From Schizochytrium sp. TIO01 (lineage: Eukaryota > Sar > Bigyra > Thraustochytrida > Thraustochytriidae), in assembly GCA_004764695.1 (NCBI GenBank), contig SMSO01000031.1, positions 7,807,261-7,871,260 of the forward strand: a stretch of DNA of 64,000 nt, given 5' to 3'. Positions 1 to 13,000 of the stretch are shown here, in pieces. The translations under genes were made by a program, and so were the position numbers. Position 1 is the first letter of the stretch; every line of letters begins with the position of its first letter. The notes beneath the pieces are model-generated. The model was not told the origin of the DNA. It searched no databases and worked only from the letters and a program-made list of their open reading frames with translations.

Positions 1-1549
1 GAGTTTGCGTACAGTGGCTGAAAGCGATCGTAGATGTCTCGGCGCATGGGCGAGTCAATTTTGTTGTCGGGGTTGCAGTAGCGCTCGATCTCCTCCTGCT
101 TAGCTTGGGAGTAAGGGGACTGCAGCCAAGCCTGGGCGAATGCTTCCTCGCTGTTGGGAGCATCAGGGCGAATACGATGCTTGCCGCGAAGCGAGGTGGT
201 AACTTCTTGGATGAAATCGGCCACATCGAGGTTCTCTGGGCAGCGATATCCAATACTTTCGAAGTATGGCAAAACGTCCTGACGCTTGCCATGAAACATA
301 ACCATACCCATGGCAAGGATGAGAACCTCGTCGAAAAGGTCATAAGTCTCAGGGGGCGGCTGTAGTAATGCGCACACTGCTGTGAGGTCAAGGCGTTTGG
401 CAACGCCAGTAATACGCCGACTGATGTCAAATGTAGCCGCACTATCGAGACCAGTACTGATCTGGTCATAGAATGCGAGAGGGCGGCGGCCCATCATCAT
501 CTCAGCCGAAGTGACACGCTTTTTCTCACCTCCAGAGACACCACGCAACATTTCGTTTCCTACAATGGTATCCGCAGCGTTGGAGAGGGCAAGGTTACGA
601 ATAACAAAGTCTGGGAAGTTGTCGAACTCATCGTGAATCTTAGCGATCTCATGATCACTAGCTTCGCTGGAAAGACCAACGCGGGCCACCATATCGCGAG
701 CTTGCTCAGGTCCTCCAAAGCAATCAAATGCAAACTGCAGGGTCTCGCGAACTGTAAGTACGGGGATGTGGTTGTCATTCTGATCCACATATGTTGCGAG
801 CTTACGCACATGTACTCCTTAGGAGTGAAGCCGGAATAGTACATGTCACCGGTGACCTTACCCTTACGGCTGTTCTTGACTCGACCGGAAAGAAGCTTAA
901 AAAGGGTAGACACACCACAACCAGGAGGTCCAAGAACGAGAGTGGAGGTACCTGCCTTGAAGACACCAGAGATGCTGTTGATGAGGTTGAGCTCAATCGA
1001 ATCTTTGCCAGTTCCCGCGCAAGGTGCACCGATGGCGGTAAAGACGTTGTAAATGCCAGGGTCGTCCTGAGGAACAGAGATTGAATACTTCAAATCGCGA
1101 AAGGCAACATGAACAGGCCAGTGTCCATCTCCTTGGTAGCGCTGCATGAGCTTGGCATGCGTGATCATTGTCATTTCACGCATTGCACTGTGGAGAGCAC
1201 TGCCAAGCTTCGAGTTACGGTCAATCTGGCCGTTCTCAAGAAGATCTGCCAGAAGAGCCACATCCTCGTTGCAAAGTTCGACACTCAAGCGAGTCTTGCC
1301 GTCCTGACCTACAACGCCAGCAGCAGGGTTTGCCTCCTTCTGGTCGTCGAGTTCCGTCTTGATATAGGTGAGTAGGTCGCGAACGCGCTCAGTTTTTTCT
1401 GAAGAGGTGTAAGAAGGGAGATTCGAGCTTTGGATTGCAGGCCGGGCCACATTAACGCCTTCTTCAGAAGAGGTGCTACCGGCATCTTCGCACTCCGGGC
1501 CAATGCCATCATTCGTGCCAATCGTGTTTTTGTCCTCGTCACCTAGCAT
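1..1549 (-). CDS. P1: full-size ABCG/PDR transporter, 5' part only, frameshifted
   Basis: This is the N-terminal part of a PDR-type ABC exporter; the rest lies beyond the left edge. The ATG at 1549 opens an acidic, Ser-rich leader (MLGDEDKN), then the family's conserved pre-NBD block (LLADLLENGQIDR, then GDGHWPVHVAFRDL) and NBD1 with Walker A GPPGCGVST (Val in place of Lys). The frame is lost near position 815: after GFTPKE the +1 frame is needed to recover HVRK and the Q-loop segment YVDQNDNH. One base is missing relative to P2. Beyond that point I translated the shifted frame by eye and it stays open to base 1. It contains VSGGEKKR, Walker B FYDQ, LLQPP and, at the edge, KIDSPMRRD, as in P2. 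So this is either a very young lesion or a sequencing error. As read, translation stops near 560 after 329 residues. Family assignment is firm; functionality is unknown. Confidence 0.9.
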
Positions 1550-2123
1550 TCTGCGCCAAGGTTTAAAGAACTCTGTACTCGGTGCTGATGATGGTAAGTC
1601 CCAAAGCTCAAGAAGAGATTCTTCCTCTTTATCCCTGACTCAACAGAGGATTAGGGAAACCTGCTCTCTTGTAAATCACCGTGGGCTAGATTATGATCAC
1701 ACCCTTGTTAGTCACAGGTGCAATCTTCAAAACCCTTAGTGGAGAAGGAATATATGACTTGACCTTGATGAGGATCAAGTCGACGAGGCTTTTCCGTTTG
1801 GGGTTTGGTTTGAGGAGTTATGCCGCTGCCGCCTTGGCGTCGGAGATGCTTTGGAGTTATGGTTTTGTTGCCTGAGAGCTTTCGACAATTTTTTTTTCCT
1901 TTTTTCTTTTTTTTTTCTTCTGGTTTATAAGAATGGTCGTCACCCTCGCACAACTTAAGGGAAGAGTGATGCATTAACACCTATTTTAGAAGATTACACA
2001 GACTAGGCTTCAATTAGGACTTCAGGCGGGGCATTATTGTAACTTTACGTCGATATACACATCTCCATGCGCTGAGTGAGGGAGTAAGTGTTTCAATTTA
2101 CAGCAAAAAGAAGCATTTTCGAC

Positions 2124-2157
2124 TATTTTTAATTTATTTATTTTTAAATTAAAAATA
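2124..2157. repeat. AT-rich inverted repeat
   Basis: Two perfect 13-bp arms (TATTTTTAATTTA at 2124-2136 and its reverse complement at 2145-2157) flank an 8-nt AT loop. It lies about 600 bp upstream of the P1 start codon. The function is unknown. It could form a hairpin or act as an unwinding or scaffold-attachment element. Confidence 0.75.
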
Positions 2158-5100
2158 AAAGCAATGCAAAAGAGAAAATAAGAATTAAAATAAAAGAAAG
2201 CACTAACAAACAATCAATGACTATGCGCATAATGCCGTCAGATCGCAACACCTATTTTGGCTACTGGGGCTACCATCTTTTATCAAACAGCCTCTTTAAT
2301 TTCCGAGATCTAAACATCGAGTGAGCGCCAAACCTGCGTTAAATCTTTCTTTCAAAGGACTGTAGAATTCTCCCTCTGCATGGAGGAGGTTCTTGCCACA
2401 GTCTCATGCCTTTCTGCTAAGCAAGCATCATTTCTTCTTATTCTTCGCTGTAGAAATTTTTGCCTCCCTAGGCTTAAGTCTACCGCAATTAGGCTCTTCT
2501 ACCCATTAAATGAAAGATCGCTAAAAATTCTCGCTGGAGCACCGGTGCCGGGTAATCTAAACTGTTTCCCGCGATCATTCAAACGATGTGTTCAGCGTCG
2601 ATTGTTAGCTCATCCGACGGTGTGTTGAGATACGTGTTGAGCCAAGTTTGACGTATCTCCTCTCGTCTTGCACGGGCGCGGTCTTCTGCGATGATGCGTA
2701 AGAACAACAAAACCACGCACTCTGACTGAGCCAACTTGCTTGGTTCATTTCGTCTGGGGAGAGCGAAATCGAATAGGCTGCGCTTCTCGAAAGCTTGTGG
2801 GGTCCACGGTGAGTAGGCATTTTGGAGACAAGAGTCGGGTTGAGGACAGCAAAGCTTCGTCGGAGGCTGATGGCCATGGCAGTCTCTCGACATACATACA
2901 TACACCTTCGAGAACTTACTTTTATACGCGCTGCGAAATGAAAATTCCACTGCAGTACTTACTACGCGTCGTGATGGCACCCGGCACCAACGCCATACGT
3001 GAATAGGCAATGGCATCATAAGTGGTTCAGGTGCTGGTGCAAAACGATGTTGGTGCAAAGTGAGCGGAGAAAGGAAACTCGTTTTAACCCACCAGAACCA
3101 AAGCAAGGAACATTTAACTACTGGAAAAGACGGCCATTGAAAGTTTTTTCTTTTTCTTTTCTTAAAAAAAAATTGGTGTCTCGCTCTATTTATAGTTCTT
3201 TGCCTTATTGCTGTCCGTAAACGCCAACTATGATGAGAAGTCTTCTGCAAATTTCCCGAAGAGCATCTTGCTCAAGTTGGATTGCGACACTATCACAGGC
3301 ATGTTTATTTAGATGTATGGATTCGTGGAACTGTCATCGAGAAACGCCAACTGCAGCAGAGCAGCAAGAATAGCTCTACAGGACAACCCATAACAAGGCA
3401 CCTTGTATTTGCATCACCATCCAGCGATCGAATGGGAACAGGGCGGGGCGGGGGAGCAAGAGACCAGGTCCCAAGGAATTATTAAAAGAAACTGTTTCTT
3501 AAATACTGTTGGGGTCAAAGAAAAGATTACCTTTGGTGAACTCCTCTGTGGGTTCTTACAAATATTTATTCCGCAATTTGTAGAAAAGAATAGTTTGTGC
3601 AGGAGATAGGTACGTACTGGTATATATAACCTGCAGAGGCTTATATTAGCTCATCTATTGCCTTGCCAAGGTGATACTTTCGCAACAGATAAGTTATGTG
3701 AATTCGCCAGACCTCAACTCCAGCATCGACGCCAGCATCTTCGAGAAATTCTCTCACTGTTCTGCTCTCTTGATCTATACCTTCACACGCTGACGTTCTG
3801 CTCTTCCGTGAATTCGTCAGAGAGCCTGGCTGCAATCACATCCTTCTAATTATGAGTCTAGATCCACCAGCACTGAGTGAATGCACTTCTCGCTATGAGA
3901 AATATTTCGCATCCATTGTAACAGAGATAATATTGTGAAAAAATCTCTCGCAGCATAAATATGTTTAAATAGCAAGAGTTCTGCTCCGATGCAAGGGTAT
4001 TATAGTGCAAAAACGAACAATCCAGTAAATTTTGAATTAGATTTGGATTTTGCTGAAAGTTTTTAATACGGCTAAACAATTGTTTTTGTCTTATTGTAAT
4101 AATGCATGTGTTTTACATTTTTAGCGAGGAATGTTGCTCCACTGTTGGGGAAAGGGGTCTTGTCATAACTTGAAAAAATAGCTCTATCTGTTATTCGATC
4201 AACCAGCAGCATCTTCTTTCTTTTCAACGGTTCTTCTTGACGCCAGCAGATTTTACAAGGGTATACTACATATAGATACTTTATATTATATTTAGAATCA
4301 CCATTTTACAGGAACATTCGATGCGTCATCATGCGTTAGGGCCGCTGTGGTGAGTCATTAACAAGTATTCAGATTAGCGGTGTACAAGGTAGAGTCTTTG
4401 GCAGCTTAGCAGGATTATAGATGTACATTAATTGGTTTGATACCTATTATATAACATGAGACGACTATTTCCCCACCTAGGTCCGCAGCCGAGATCCCCG
4501 ATAAGTTTCAATTGCTTTGCTTGCTAAGCTTAACAAAATAACTCGAACAGTAAGCTTCATTCAAGTCAAAGTGACGATTTTATTTAAGAAATTCAATCAA
4601 TAGTAGAACGATTGAAATCTAAGTTTTGATACCTTTGTTTGTCCAAAATGAGTTCCAGATATAATATCAACATTTTCACAAGATGTGAAGTTCCGCCTTC
4701 GGTCGGCAGCAGGGTGGTTGGTTCAAAGATCAGACCCCAAAATTGGATTAGAGTCAACAGCAGCCTTTCGCTCGCCAGCCTCCGCATGAATGGACCTACC
4801 TATCTCCAGCCCTCACGCATCAAAGCCTGTCGCAAAGTCTTCCTCAATTCGCACATACTCAACCAGCATCTTATTGAGAGCCCTGTGCTTCACTCCCACG
4901 CCCATCTTCGCTCTCGTCATTATCCCTCCCTTCTAAAGCCCCTTTACACGCCCAAATGCACCATCATCCGAAAAGGCGTTTTCCTGATTAGAAGAAAGAA
5001 GCGTTGAAGTAAAAATAAATCTAAACAAAACTAAAATTATAATTTTTTAAAACTAATACTTTTCACCATTAAACAGCAAACATACTATCAAGTAACGAGC

Positions 5101-6787
5101 TCCTTTCGCTGAGCTAAGTGCGCCACCACATAAATCTTCCAAATAAAGTTGGATCGCGCTGACCCTCGGTGTCTTGAGTGTTTCGATACAAGTTACTATG
5201 TGGACAATCAGGCCCCTGTATGTGCGTAGAGCCGCGGTCCTGTGCAGGGGATAGTGCACAAGAACTGGCACTTGGTCTCGTCAGGCTGACCTCAAATCAT
5301 GTCTCAACCCGACGGTCTTCTTGGCGGCGGTTCTTGGGGTTCTTGGGACCTGGGCGCCGTGGAGAACTCTAATCCGCGTGCATGAAGCTCGACGCCAACT
5401 TATTTATGGCCTTGGGCAGTGGCGAGTTGCCAACTTGGTTACCCGCGTTCGTGCGCTTGTTTCGCCGGAGGGCCGAATGTGCGACTGCTCAAACTTGGCG
5501 CTGGTTCTCAAGAGCAATCTTGCTTGGCAAATAGAAGAACTAACCTGAAAAACTGAAGATAGAAGACAGCTTTCGGGATATAGCATTGCGCTTCTCAAGG
5601 TGCTGAAAAGCTTTATCAAGGTGGACGATGAGGCAAACGACTGGATCAGAGCGAAACTGGAAAGGAGCAGAAGCGAAGACAAATCGAGAGTCCATTTAGT
5701 ATTCACTCACGCACTCACCCGCGCACTCATTCGCCCATTTGAGTAGATGAGCGGACAGCTTGGCCTAGACCGAATGGGCTGCGCCACCAATAAGTCCAGT
5801 GGCCGGGGATGCCGCGCCACCGCCTTTGGAATCTCTTTGTTTGTGTGCTGGGTGTCGTGGACATTGCTTTGCAGGAGCCGTTCGATGAATCATGCGGAGA
5901 GAACTCGTCATGATGGCTGGTGAGTCGGTTTCCAGAGAGATTTCTAAAAGAGGGAAAGAAAGAAACTCCACCGAAGGCGGGGAGAAGAAAAGGTGTTCCA
6001 CAATCGTCGTCATGAAGAGCAGAATAAAGTGAAGAATACGCAGAAAAAGAAAAACAACAAGAAGAAGAAGAAGCACACCTCAGACATGGATATCGCCAAG
6101 AACGGCGGTTTGCTTGCACGGGAGTTACTTACCACCAGCGAAAGCAGCAACGAGTCTTCTGGCAGTTGTCTCAATTTTGTTAATAAACAAAACTAAAGTA
6201 AGTGTTTATTTAATTAGCCACAATCATAACTTGACTTTCGACTTAATGCCCAAGAGACAGTAGTAAAACCTCGCGTAGTATACGCTTCGCCAACGTCTCG
6301 AGATGTATGCGTAGCATCGGCAAACGCCCTTGGAAAATAAATATTGACGATCAAGAAGGGAAGTCTCGCCTATATTCGAGTTTTTTGTAGTTTCTGTTTA
6401 AATGAAAGATAAATGAGTGCCTACCTACCACACATGCAGAACTACAATGAAAAATAAAACAACTTTATTAAAAAATGATTTATTTTTAAAATAATGAGAT
6501 ATCGAAGGAAGCCGAGTTCAGCTGAGCTCCTCCGAGAAAGAGACGCCAGGAAGGAATAGTGCCAAACGCAACAGGGTCAGCGACGGTGGCGCTAGACAGC
6601 GCCACGTGGTGCAATACTTAGTGTCAGCGGAAAGTAGCGTGGCGCGTAGGTCAGCAAACCATCTTTGCCTTCATGGTACATCAAAATGGTGATGAAAGGC
6701 CTAGGCTCCTGAGCTCTGCATAAGCATTCTGGTATGTTCTCGTTCGGATTATTATGATGATCGAATTGAATAACTTAGTTTTATTTT

Positions 6788-6807
6788 AATTTATTAATAA
6801 ATTAATT
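6788..6807. repeat. Perfect 20-bp AT palindrome
   Basis: All 20 bases form a self-complementary palindrome of only A and T, inside a longer AT-rich island at 6776-6815. Similar palindromes occur in other spacers of this array (15727-15742 and 56513-56530). No function can be read from it. Confidence 0.75.
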
Positions 6808-7207
6808 AAAAATAGAAAAGGTGAGAAAAAGAAGAAGCAAGCTGGGTTTATGTACTCAAATTAAAGAAAAGGAGATTGTGAGATCTCAGCAGGGAGGAAA
6901 GGAATCCTCGGCCATCGACAGGATGCGCGGTCAGCGATGGTGATATAAACCTGAACTTTCGAGCGATGCCGAGCACGCAGGATTGTGACATGTGGTGGAG
7001 ATGCAGAAAATCATTATTTTCCTAGCTAGCACACACTGATATCGACGATGATTTAATGGGAAGTATATTAAAATATATAATTATAAAAATTGAAAGCTAT
7101 GTCGTCTTCTCATCAACCCTGTTAGTAATCATTATACATACGCTAGTACTTCTTTCGCTTCATTCTAAAAAAGTCTAATAAACATTTTTTCATTTAAAAA
7201 ATAAAAT

Positions 7208-7229
7208 TATATATATATATATATATATA
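7208..7229. repeat. TA dinucleotide microsatellite
   Basis: Eleven uninterrupted TA units in an AT-rich part of the P1-P2 spacer. An ordinary simple repeat. Confidence 0.9.
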
Positions 7230-10089
7230 GGTTGAAGAAAGGTTTTCATAAGAAAGAATTAGAAGGAGACAAATATTAAGAGTTAGAGCGCGTTGGAGGC
7301 TGCAAGAATTCAACGTCTTACGCATCTCAGGTGCATGTTTGCTGCTCACTGGGGCCGATACTCCACGGTGGCTCAGCTACAGCGAATCATCATAGTTTAC
7401 TGCGGAAGAAGAACCATCGACGCGTCAGGCTGTACCCTTGAACGGTTTTTAACGTAAGCACAGAAAAGCGTCACTACTCGTTGCAATCTTTGCGAAAGGC
7501 GATGGGACCCCCCGCTCTCAGAATCGCCTATGTCCGCCGGCCTTCTTCTATTATTTGCGCTAAAGGAGCTTATCTAGTTTGATTCATGCTGACTTAAGTT
7601 ATTTAGGGTAAGATCTTTGGCTTTTCTTTTCGCCTCGATTGTGAACGAGCAATGGCTCTGTCCGCTGAGGCTAGACAAAGGATCCATATCTAGACGTAAC
7701 TAGCTGACGTGTAGGATGACAGAATATGATTACCCCCTCTTAGCGACATGACAAGGTAATGCTTTATAAGCGACTCGTGGATCGGGGCAGGCTGAAAGTT
7801 GCAGACTAGCTAGTCACGATTTCTTGATGCTCCTATCTTGGTTTTGAAGAGTCGAAAGAAACGATATTTCCCATTGATGGAAAAATGTAAAGACGTTTTA
7901 TCCAAAAAAGCTCAGTGAGCAAGGCAAAGGGAAAGAAGAAAATCTTCCGAACTATCCGGAAAAAGTTAGTAGAGGAAAAGTTGAACTCTGAGTGATTAGG
8001 TGGCTTGTCTTGTATTGTTGGAAGAGCAACATCCTCATGTTTATTTTCAGAATTGAACAGCATTTTCCCTTTTATCTACTTTAAAGCTTACCTGATAGAC
8101 TGTTATGTTTTTGTTTGGCTGAATGTTCTTCGCCAAATATAATAGCTTTCGTTAGTTCCAGTCAAGTTACTTTAGTCTCGTTATAGCCTATGCTCGGCAC
8201 TATGCTTGCAGAATCCAAATACCTTGAAGTTGGGCTGACCTCAAAAACGCCTATGGGCCGACAAAGGATAGTTTGAAGGCATCCTATCGTAAAGTATCCA
8301 AATGAGCTTGGTTGCAAGTTCCTTGGTACCTGACAAGCTCTCCGCTTGGGCCAGTGTGGAGAAAATAGCATTTGACGGGTTATAAACATGTAGCATGTAA
8401 ACAGAATGCAGGTTCACTGGTAAAGCTACATTTAGACTGCTTAGGGCTTGCACGATGTTAACCTCGATACATCGACATTGATTTCAGATTATTTCAGAAT
8501 GGCAACACGACTAGCCCGTACGTGCTTTCTTTACTTCTCTGCTTCATGCGGGCTGGAGATTATGCACAAAGCTACGGGGATAGGCCTCCATTTATCTTGC
8601 TCGATTTCTTGTGTTGAGGTGTGCTTCGTTTAAATAGCAAGACCTTGATCACTACAACATCGTGACATACAAGTACTGGCGTGATACAGTAATATTAGTC
8701 CTTGTATGATCGGGTGCGATTGCTCAGAGTCATGCTTCTCTACCAATATACACGCATTGAGACATATACGTGGGAGATTTGTTGCACATAACTAGCTCAC
8801 GGGCCGCCTCTTTCCTGCACAGTACAGATCAAGCCCTAGGGAAACGAGCTCTCCAGGTCAGCGATTAATGCGCATACTCGTAAATTACTTACACTCGAAG
8901 GATGCAAGCTGTCGACTCCCATGAACCAAAGCCTGATGAGCGATATTCTGTGATTTCGTAGAGACTCTATTCCAATCTCGGCTGAGGTTACTCCTCAGAA
9001 AGGGCCGGAACATATGTTTTGCCGCATTAATAAATCTCATGAAATTTATTTGCAAAGGAACCCAAGCACTCAATTGTGAACGAGAATGATTTCATGTCTT
9101 CCTATCCTAAAGACATCACTATAAGCAACGTTGTACTTGCTTTGACATTGATCCTTTACATAGATACATCTTTGTATTGATTTTACGCAGCTCGAAATAT
9201 ACAGAGTTTTCCACGATAGCTAGCTGAGACTTATGCTTTGAACATTACCCATAGTATCTACAGAAAGAGCTGTTCTGCTATTCGTCTTTTTGCCATCTAT
9301 TATTTCATATTATTGTTCAAAGTGGTCTATTTTGTAACTTAGACCTTTTATAATGAAGTACCTACTTACGAATTCAATGAGTTGGGACTTTCTGGCACCA
9401 GGGTTAGTACCAAGTAAGCTTTGCACAGGTGGACTATACGAATCATTGCACATTAAACGTATGGACTGGGATACCTGAATTGCACAGCATGAGAGGTGGA
9501 CACACTGAGTCGTGAGCGGCTTTCCAAGATTACCGTGCATTCGAGGATGCCAATGAACAGCTTCTTTATTCCCTTTACAATGGAGGTGCGGACAGAGGGT
9601 GCTCTAGTCCTATCAATTAAATGTTCTCCAACATGGTTTTCTGATAGTTACGGACGACGCTTTCTAACAGGCCGAAGCAGCAATCTACTCCCTTCATGTG
9701 ATATCACAAGGTCTGTTCGCCCTGCGCTGTGGCGGCCTTAGACCATGTGCCTGTAAGTGCAAGACCGTCAATCCAACAAGACCATTTCTTGAATCGATTC
9801 TTTGACGCAGCTGAGATTTCCTATGCGGACCTTCACAACTTACCTGCAGGTTTACTCTCATTGGTGATGTAAACTGTTGAATCTACTTTTTAAGTCATGT
9901 GCAACTGACGGTGAGTCTCGCCAGATTGAAGTATGAAAGACAACTCCGTGGAATGTGTGATACGAAACTCATTTAAGAAGGAAGTCTGAAATGACTTGAA
10001 TAGGGGCGTTTCAGGTTGAATTGAAAATATGATTCTTTTAATGGTATATTATATGCAATGGCTATTCGCTGTGAACAGGCATTCTTAAT

Positions 10090-13000
10090 TTAGCGCTTAA
10101 GATAGGAGACGTAGGCATAGCAGAATGCATTAACAATGCGAAAGCCACCAGCAAAGGCAATGACAGCACCCAGGCACCAAGGCCAGTCGCTAGAAACATA
10201 ACCAAAGCGGTTCTCCATAAATTCCCAAGCTGTAGAGTTCGATTCTTCAATCCAATTACATCCAGGGTTCTCTGCAGGCTCAATTGAAGGATCATCGCAG
10301 GCCATCTGGCTAGACACGAGGCCTTGAATGCAGTAACGCAGTGGGTTAATGTAAGTAAACCAAGTCCAAAAGTATGGCACTTGGTCTACTGAAATCATGA
10401 GACCAGAGGAGATGCACCAGCAAGCAAAGAATACAGAACCAATCAGGGATGCAACCTGTTCGTTGGGTAATGCCTGCGCGAGCATGTGGCCAAAGAAGAT
10501 GATGCAGAAATAAAACATGATATAGAACGCGAAAAAGAGAAAAAAGGCGGAAGCATTGTGGTACATACCAACCATGAAGTAAAAGATAGGGCAAAAGACC
10601 AATCCAGTACCTACGCAGTACGGCAATTCAGCTAAAGTTGTAGCAATCACTACAGGTATGACTCCGTAGTAGGAGGCAGCACGTTCACGGTAGTAAGATG
10701 CGCGCTCAACGTATATGACTGGCATAACAGTTGCCATACCCATGACAGCCATAAAGGAAGTAGCTTGGAACATAGCGCCTACAAATGTTTGAACATCAGC
10801 ACTCGATGTGATATCTCCACCACGCAAGAGGAAAGAGAATCCAAAAAACACAGCCATGAAGACCGATAAAAAGAAGCGTGACGTATTGTAGGCTACATCG
10901 CGCCAGTAAGAGAGCATCCAACGCTTCACAAGCTGGTCTGTCTGCATGCCAAAAGTGCTAGCGAAAGTGGTTTCAAAATGAATCTCGGGGCGTTCAGCAA
11001 GGTTCCGCTGCACTAACGTTTCAATGGCTTGTTCATTATGCTGACGAATTGCACTGTTCTCGTACTCAGCAGCGTAGTCGTTGCCAGCACCAGCATTTGC
11101 ACCAATCGCCTCAAGCATATAGGTGGCTGGGTTATAACGAGGGTTCGGCATACCAGGTGTACCCGGCAAGGCATCAAGGTAAGTCAAAAGCTCCGAGCTA
11201 TTTTCACCAAGATCACCAAAATAAACCATCTGACCACCACGACGGAGCAAAAGAAGGCGATCAAACTTCTCAAAAATAAACTTGGATGGCTGGTGAATCG
11301 TGCACACTACAGTACGCCCACCACGAGCGATTCGCTCGAGACCATCCATTACGACACGGGCAGAGCTAGCATCAAGTCCTGACGTAGGCTCATCTGCAAA
11401 AATAATCGCAGGGTTAGCTGCAAGCTCCACACCAATAGTGAGCCGCTTAGCCTGCTCTGTACTCAGTCCTCCTAAGTGTTTGAATCCAATCATCATGTCA
11501 CGAAGAGGGTGCAGCTGCAATGTCTTCATTACGCCCTCAACGAACTCGTCCTTTTCTTCATTCGAGATATGTGAAGGCTGACGAAGATAAGCTGAAAAGG
11601 TCAAAGCTTCATGAACAGTGGCTTTGGGACTGTGAATATCCATTTGTTCAACGTATCCAATAATGCGCGAAAAGGTTGTGCGTTCCTGCGGGCGACCATT
11701 GACAAGTACGTCGCCAGTGATCTTACCACTAGTTTTTCGAAGAGCCAAGACATCCATAAGTGTAGTCTTGCCAGCACCGCTGCTACCCATCAGGGCAGTT
11801 AGAGTGCCAGCTTCAGCATATCCACTGATCCCTTTGAGAAGAGATAGACTAAATTCACCCCCTCCATCCTTGGGACCCTGAACAGAATACCACAGATTAC
11901 GGAAGACCAGGTCAACAGGAGTAAAACTGATAGCATTCGAAGTTTCATCCTTAGCGTGAGGATGAGAAGCAGTACCTGCAGGAGATTTACCAGGTTGTCC
12001 TGAATGAGCATCTGCGGCTAAGCGAATTTCTGAGTGGCGCGCGAAAGCTTCGTCCTCCTCCACATCTTCAAGAGCACGTCCTCCGCCACCCTCGTAGCGC
12101 AACTGAATGTAACTGTGGTGACTGATGTACATACCAACAAGGGTGTACGCCACCATGAGGAGAATTCCACCATAGATGTAATTCACATCATACTCAAAAC
12201 CGAATAAAGCAAGAGTGTAGTCACGCTGCGCCTCAGTAAATGCACTTGAGCCAAAGATAACAATAACTCCCGCCCGAAATGCCCAAGCAAGGGGGGAAAG
12301 CCAGAAAATCCATACAAACCAAACAGGCACGGTGTCTGCAGTAATAAGATATCCACTAAACAAACACACAGATGCAACTGATATACCCATGAGCACTTGA
12401 CCGATAGGTTGCGAGGGCGAGAACGAAGCCACCGCGCGCAACCACGTACCAAAAGAAATGTTGAGGATCAGAAGGATCAACCAGTACAGCATAAATGGGC
12501 CACCGACATCAGTCTCTCCTGTGGGAGCTTGGTCTTTGAATGGAACAATCCAACCAATAAAAAAGGTCATAACAGCTAAGAGGGTAGACTCAATGAAGGC
12601 TAGAGGAAGTACAGAGCACAACTCTGCAATGACGTAGTTGCCTGTGCGGTAAAAGTAAGCGTCGCTCTGTTTATAGTAAACCGGACGCTGCATGAGTACT
12701 ACGGGAATCTGTGCTGCACCAGCAAGGGCGCAGTGAATCATTGTGGCAAAGAAGATACCATAACGCTGCAAGGCTGGTTGTTGGTCGTCGTTTGCACTGG
12801 CCGGCAGATTTGGGTCAATTTTGTAGAAAAGAGAACCAATGAACACACCGACGCCGAGTGCTTGCAGTGCACGAGTTTGTACAAATGCAACGTCACGAAA
12901 GGAGAGAGTTAGCTGACGGCCAACAACAAGAGCCAAATCTTTGCAGCAGGAGTTTGCATAAAGAGGCTGAAACCTGTCATAAACGTCACGGCGCATGGGC

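Larger units (their letters stand above)
1550..10089. other. Spacer P1-P2, no supportable gene
   Basis: About 8.5 kb between the start of P1 and the end of P2. Open frames here are short, overlap in several frames, many lack an ATG, and none resembles a known family. The longest, 2579-3250 minus, opens with TTG. The stretch is AT-rich with palindromic AT islands near 2124-2157, 6451-6488 and 6788-6807 and a TA run at 7208-7229. Three GTAAGT donor-like sites lie on the minus strand at 8892, 9369 and 9843, but I could not assemble a convincing spliced gene from them. It should contain the promoter and 5' leader of P1 (near 1550-2100) and the 3' end of P2 (just below 10090), but no core element is recognisable. 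Confidence 0.6.

Noticed and set aside
2579-3250. 223-codon minus frame in the P1-P2 spacer
   Set aside because: Opens with TTG, and the composition is erratic with no motif or paralog. The length is plausible by chance in 8.5 kb of spacer.
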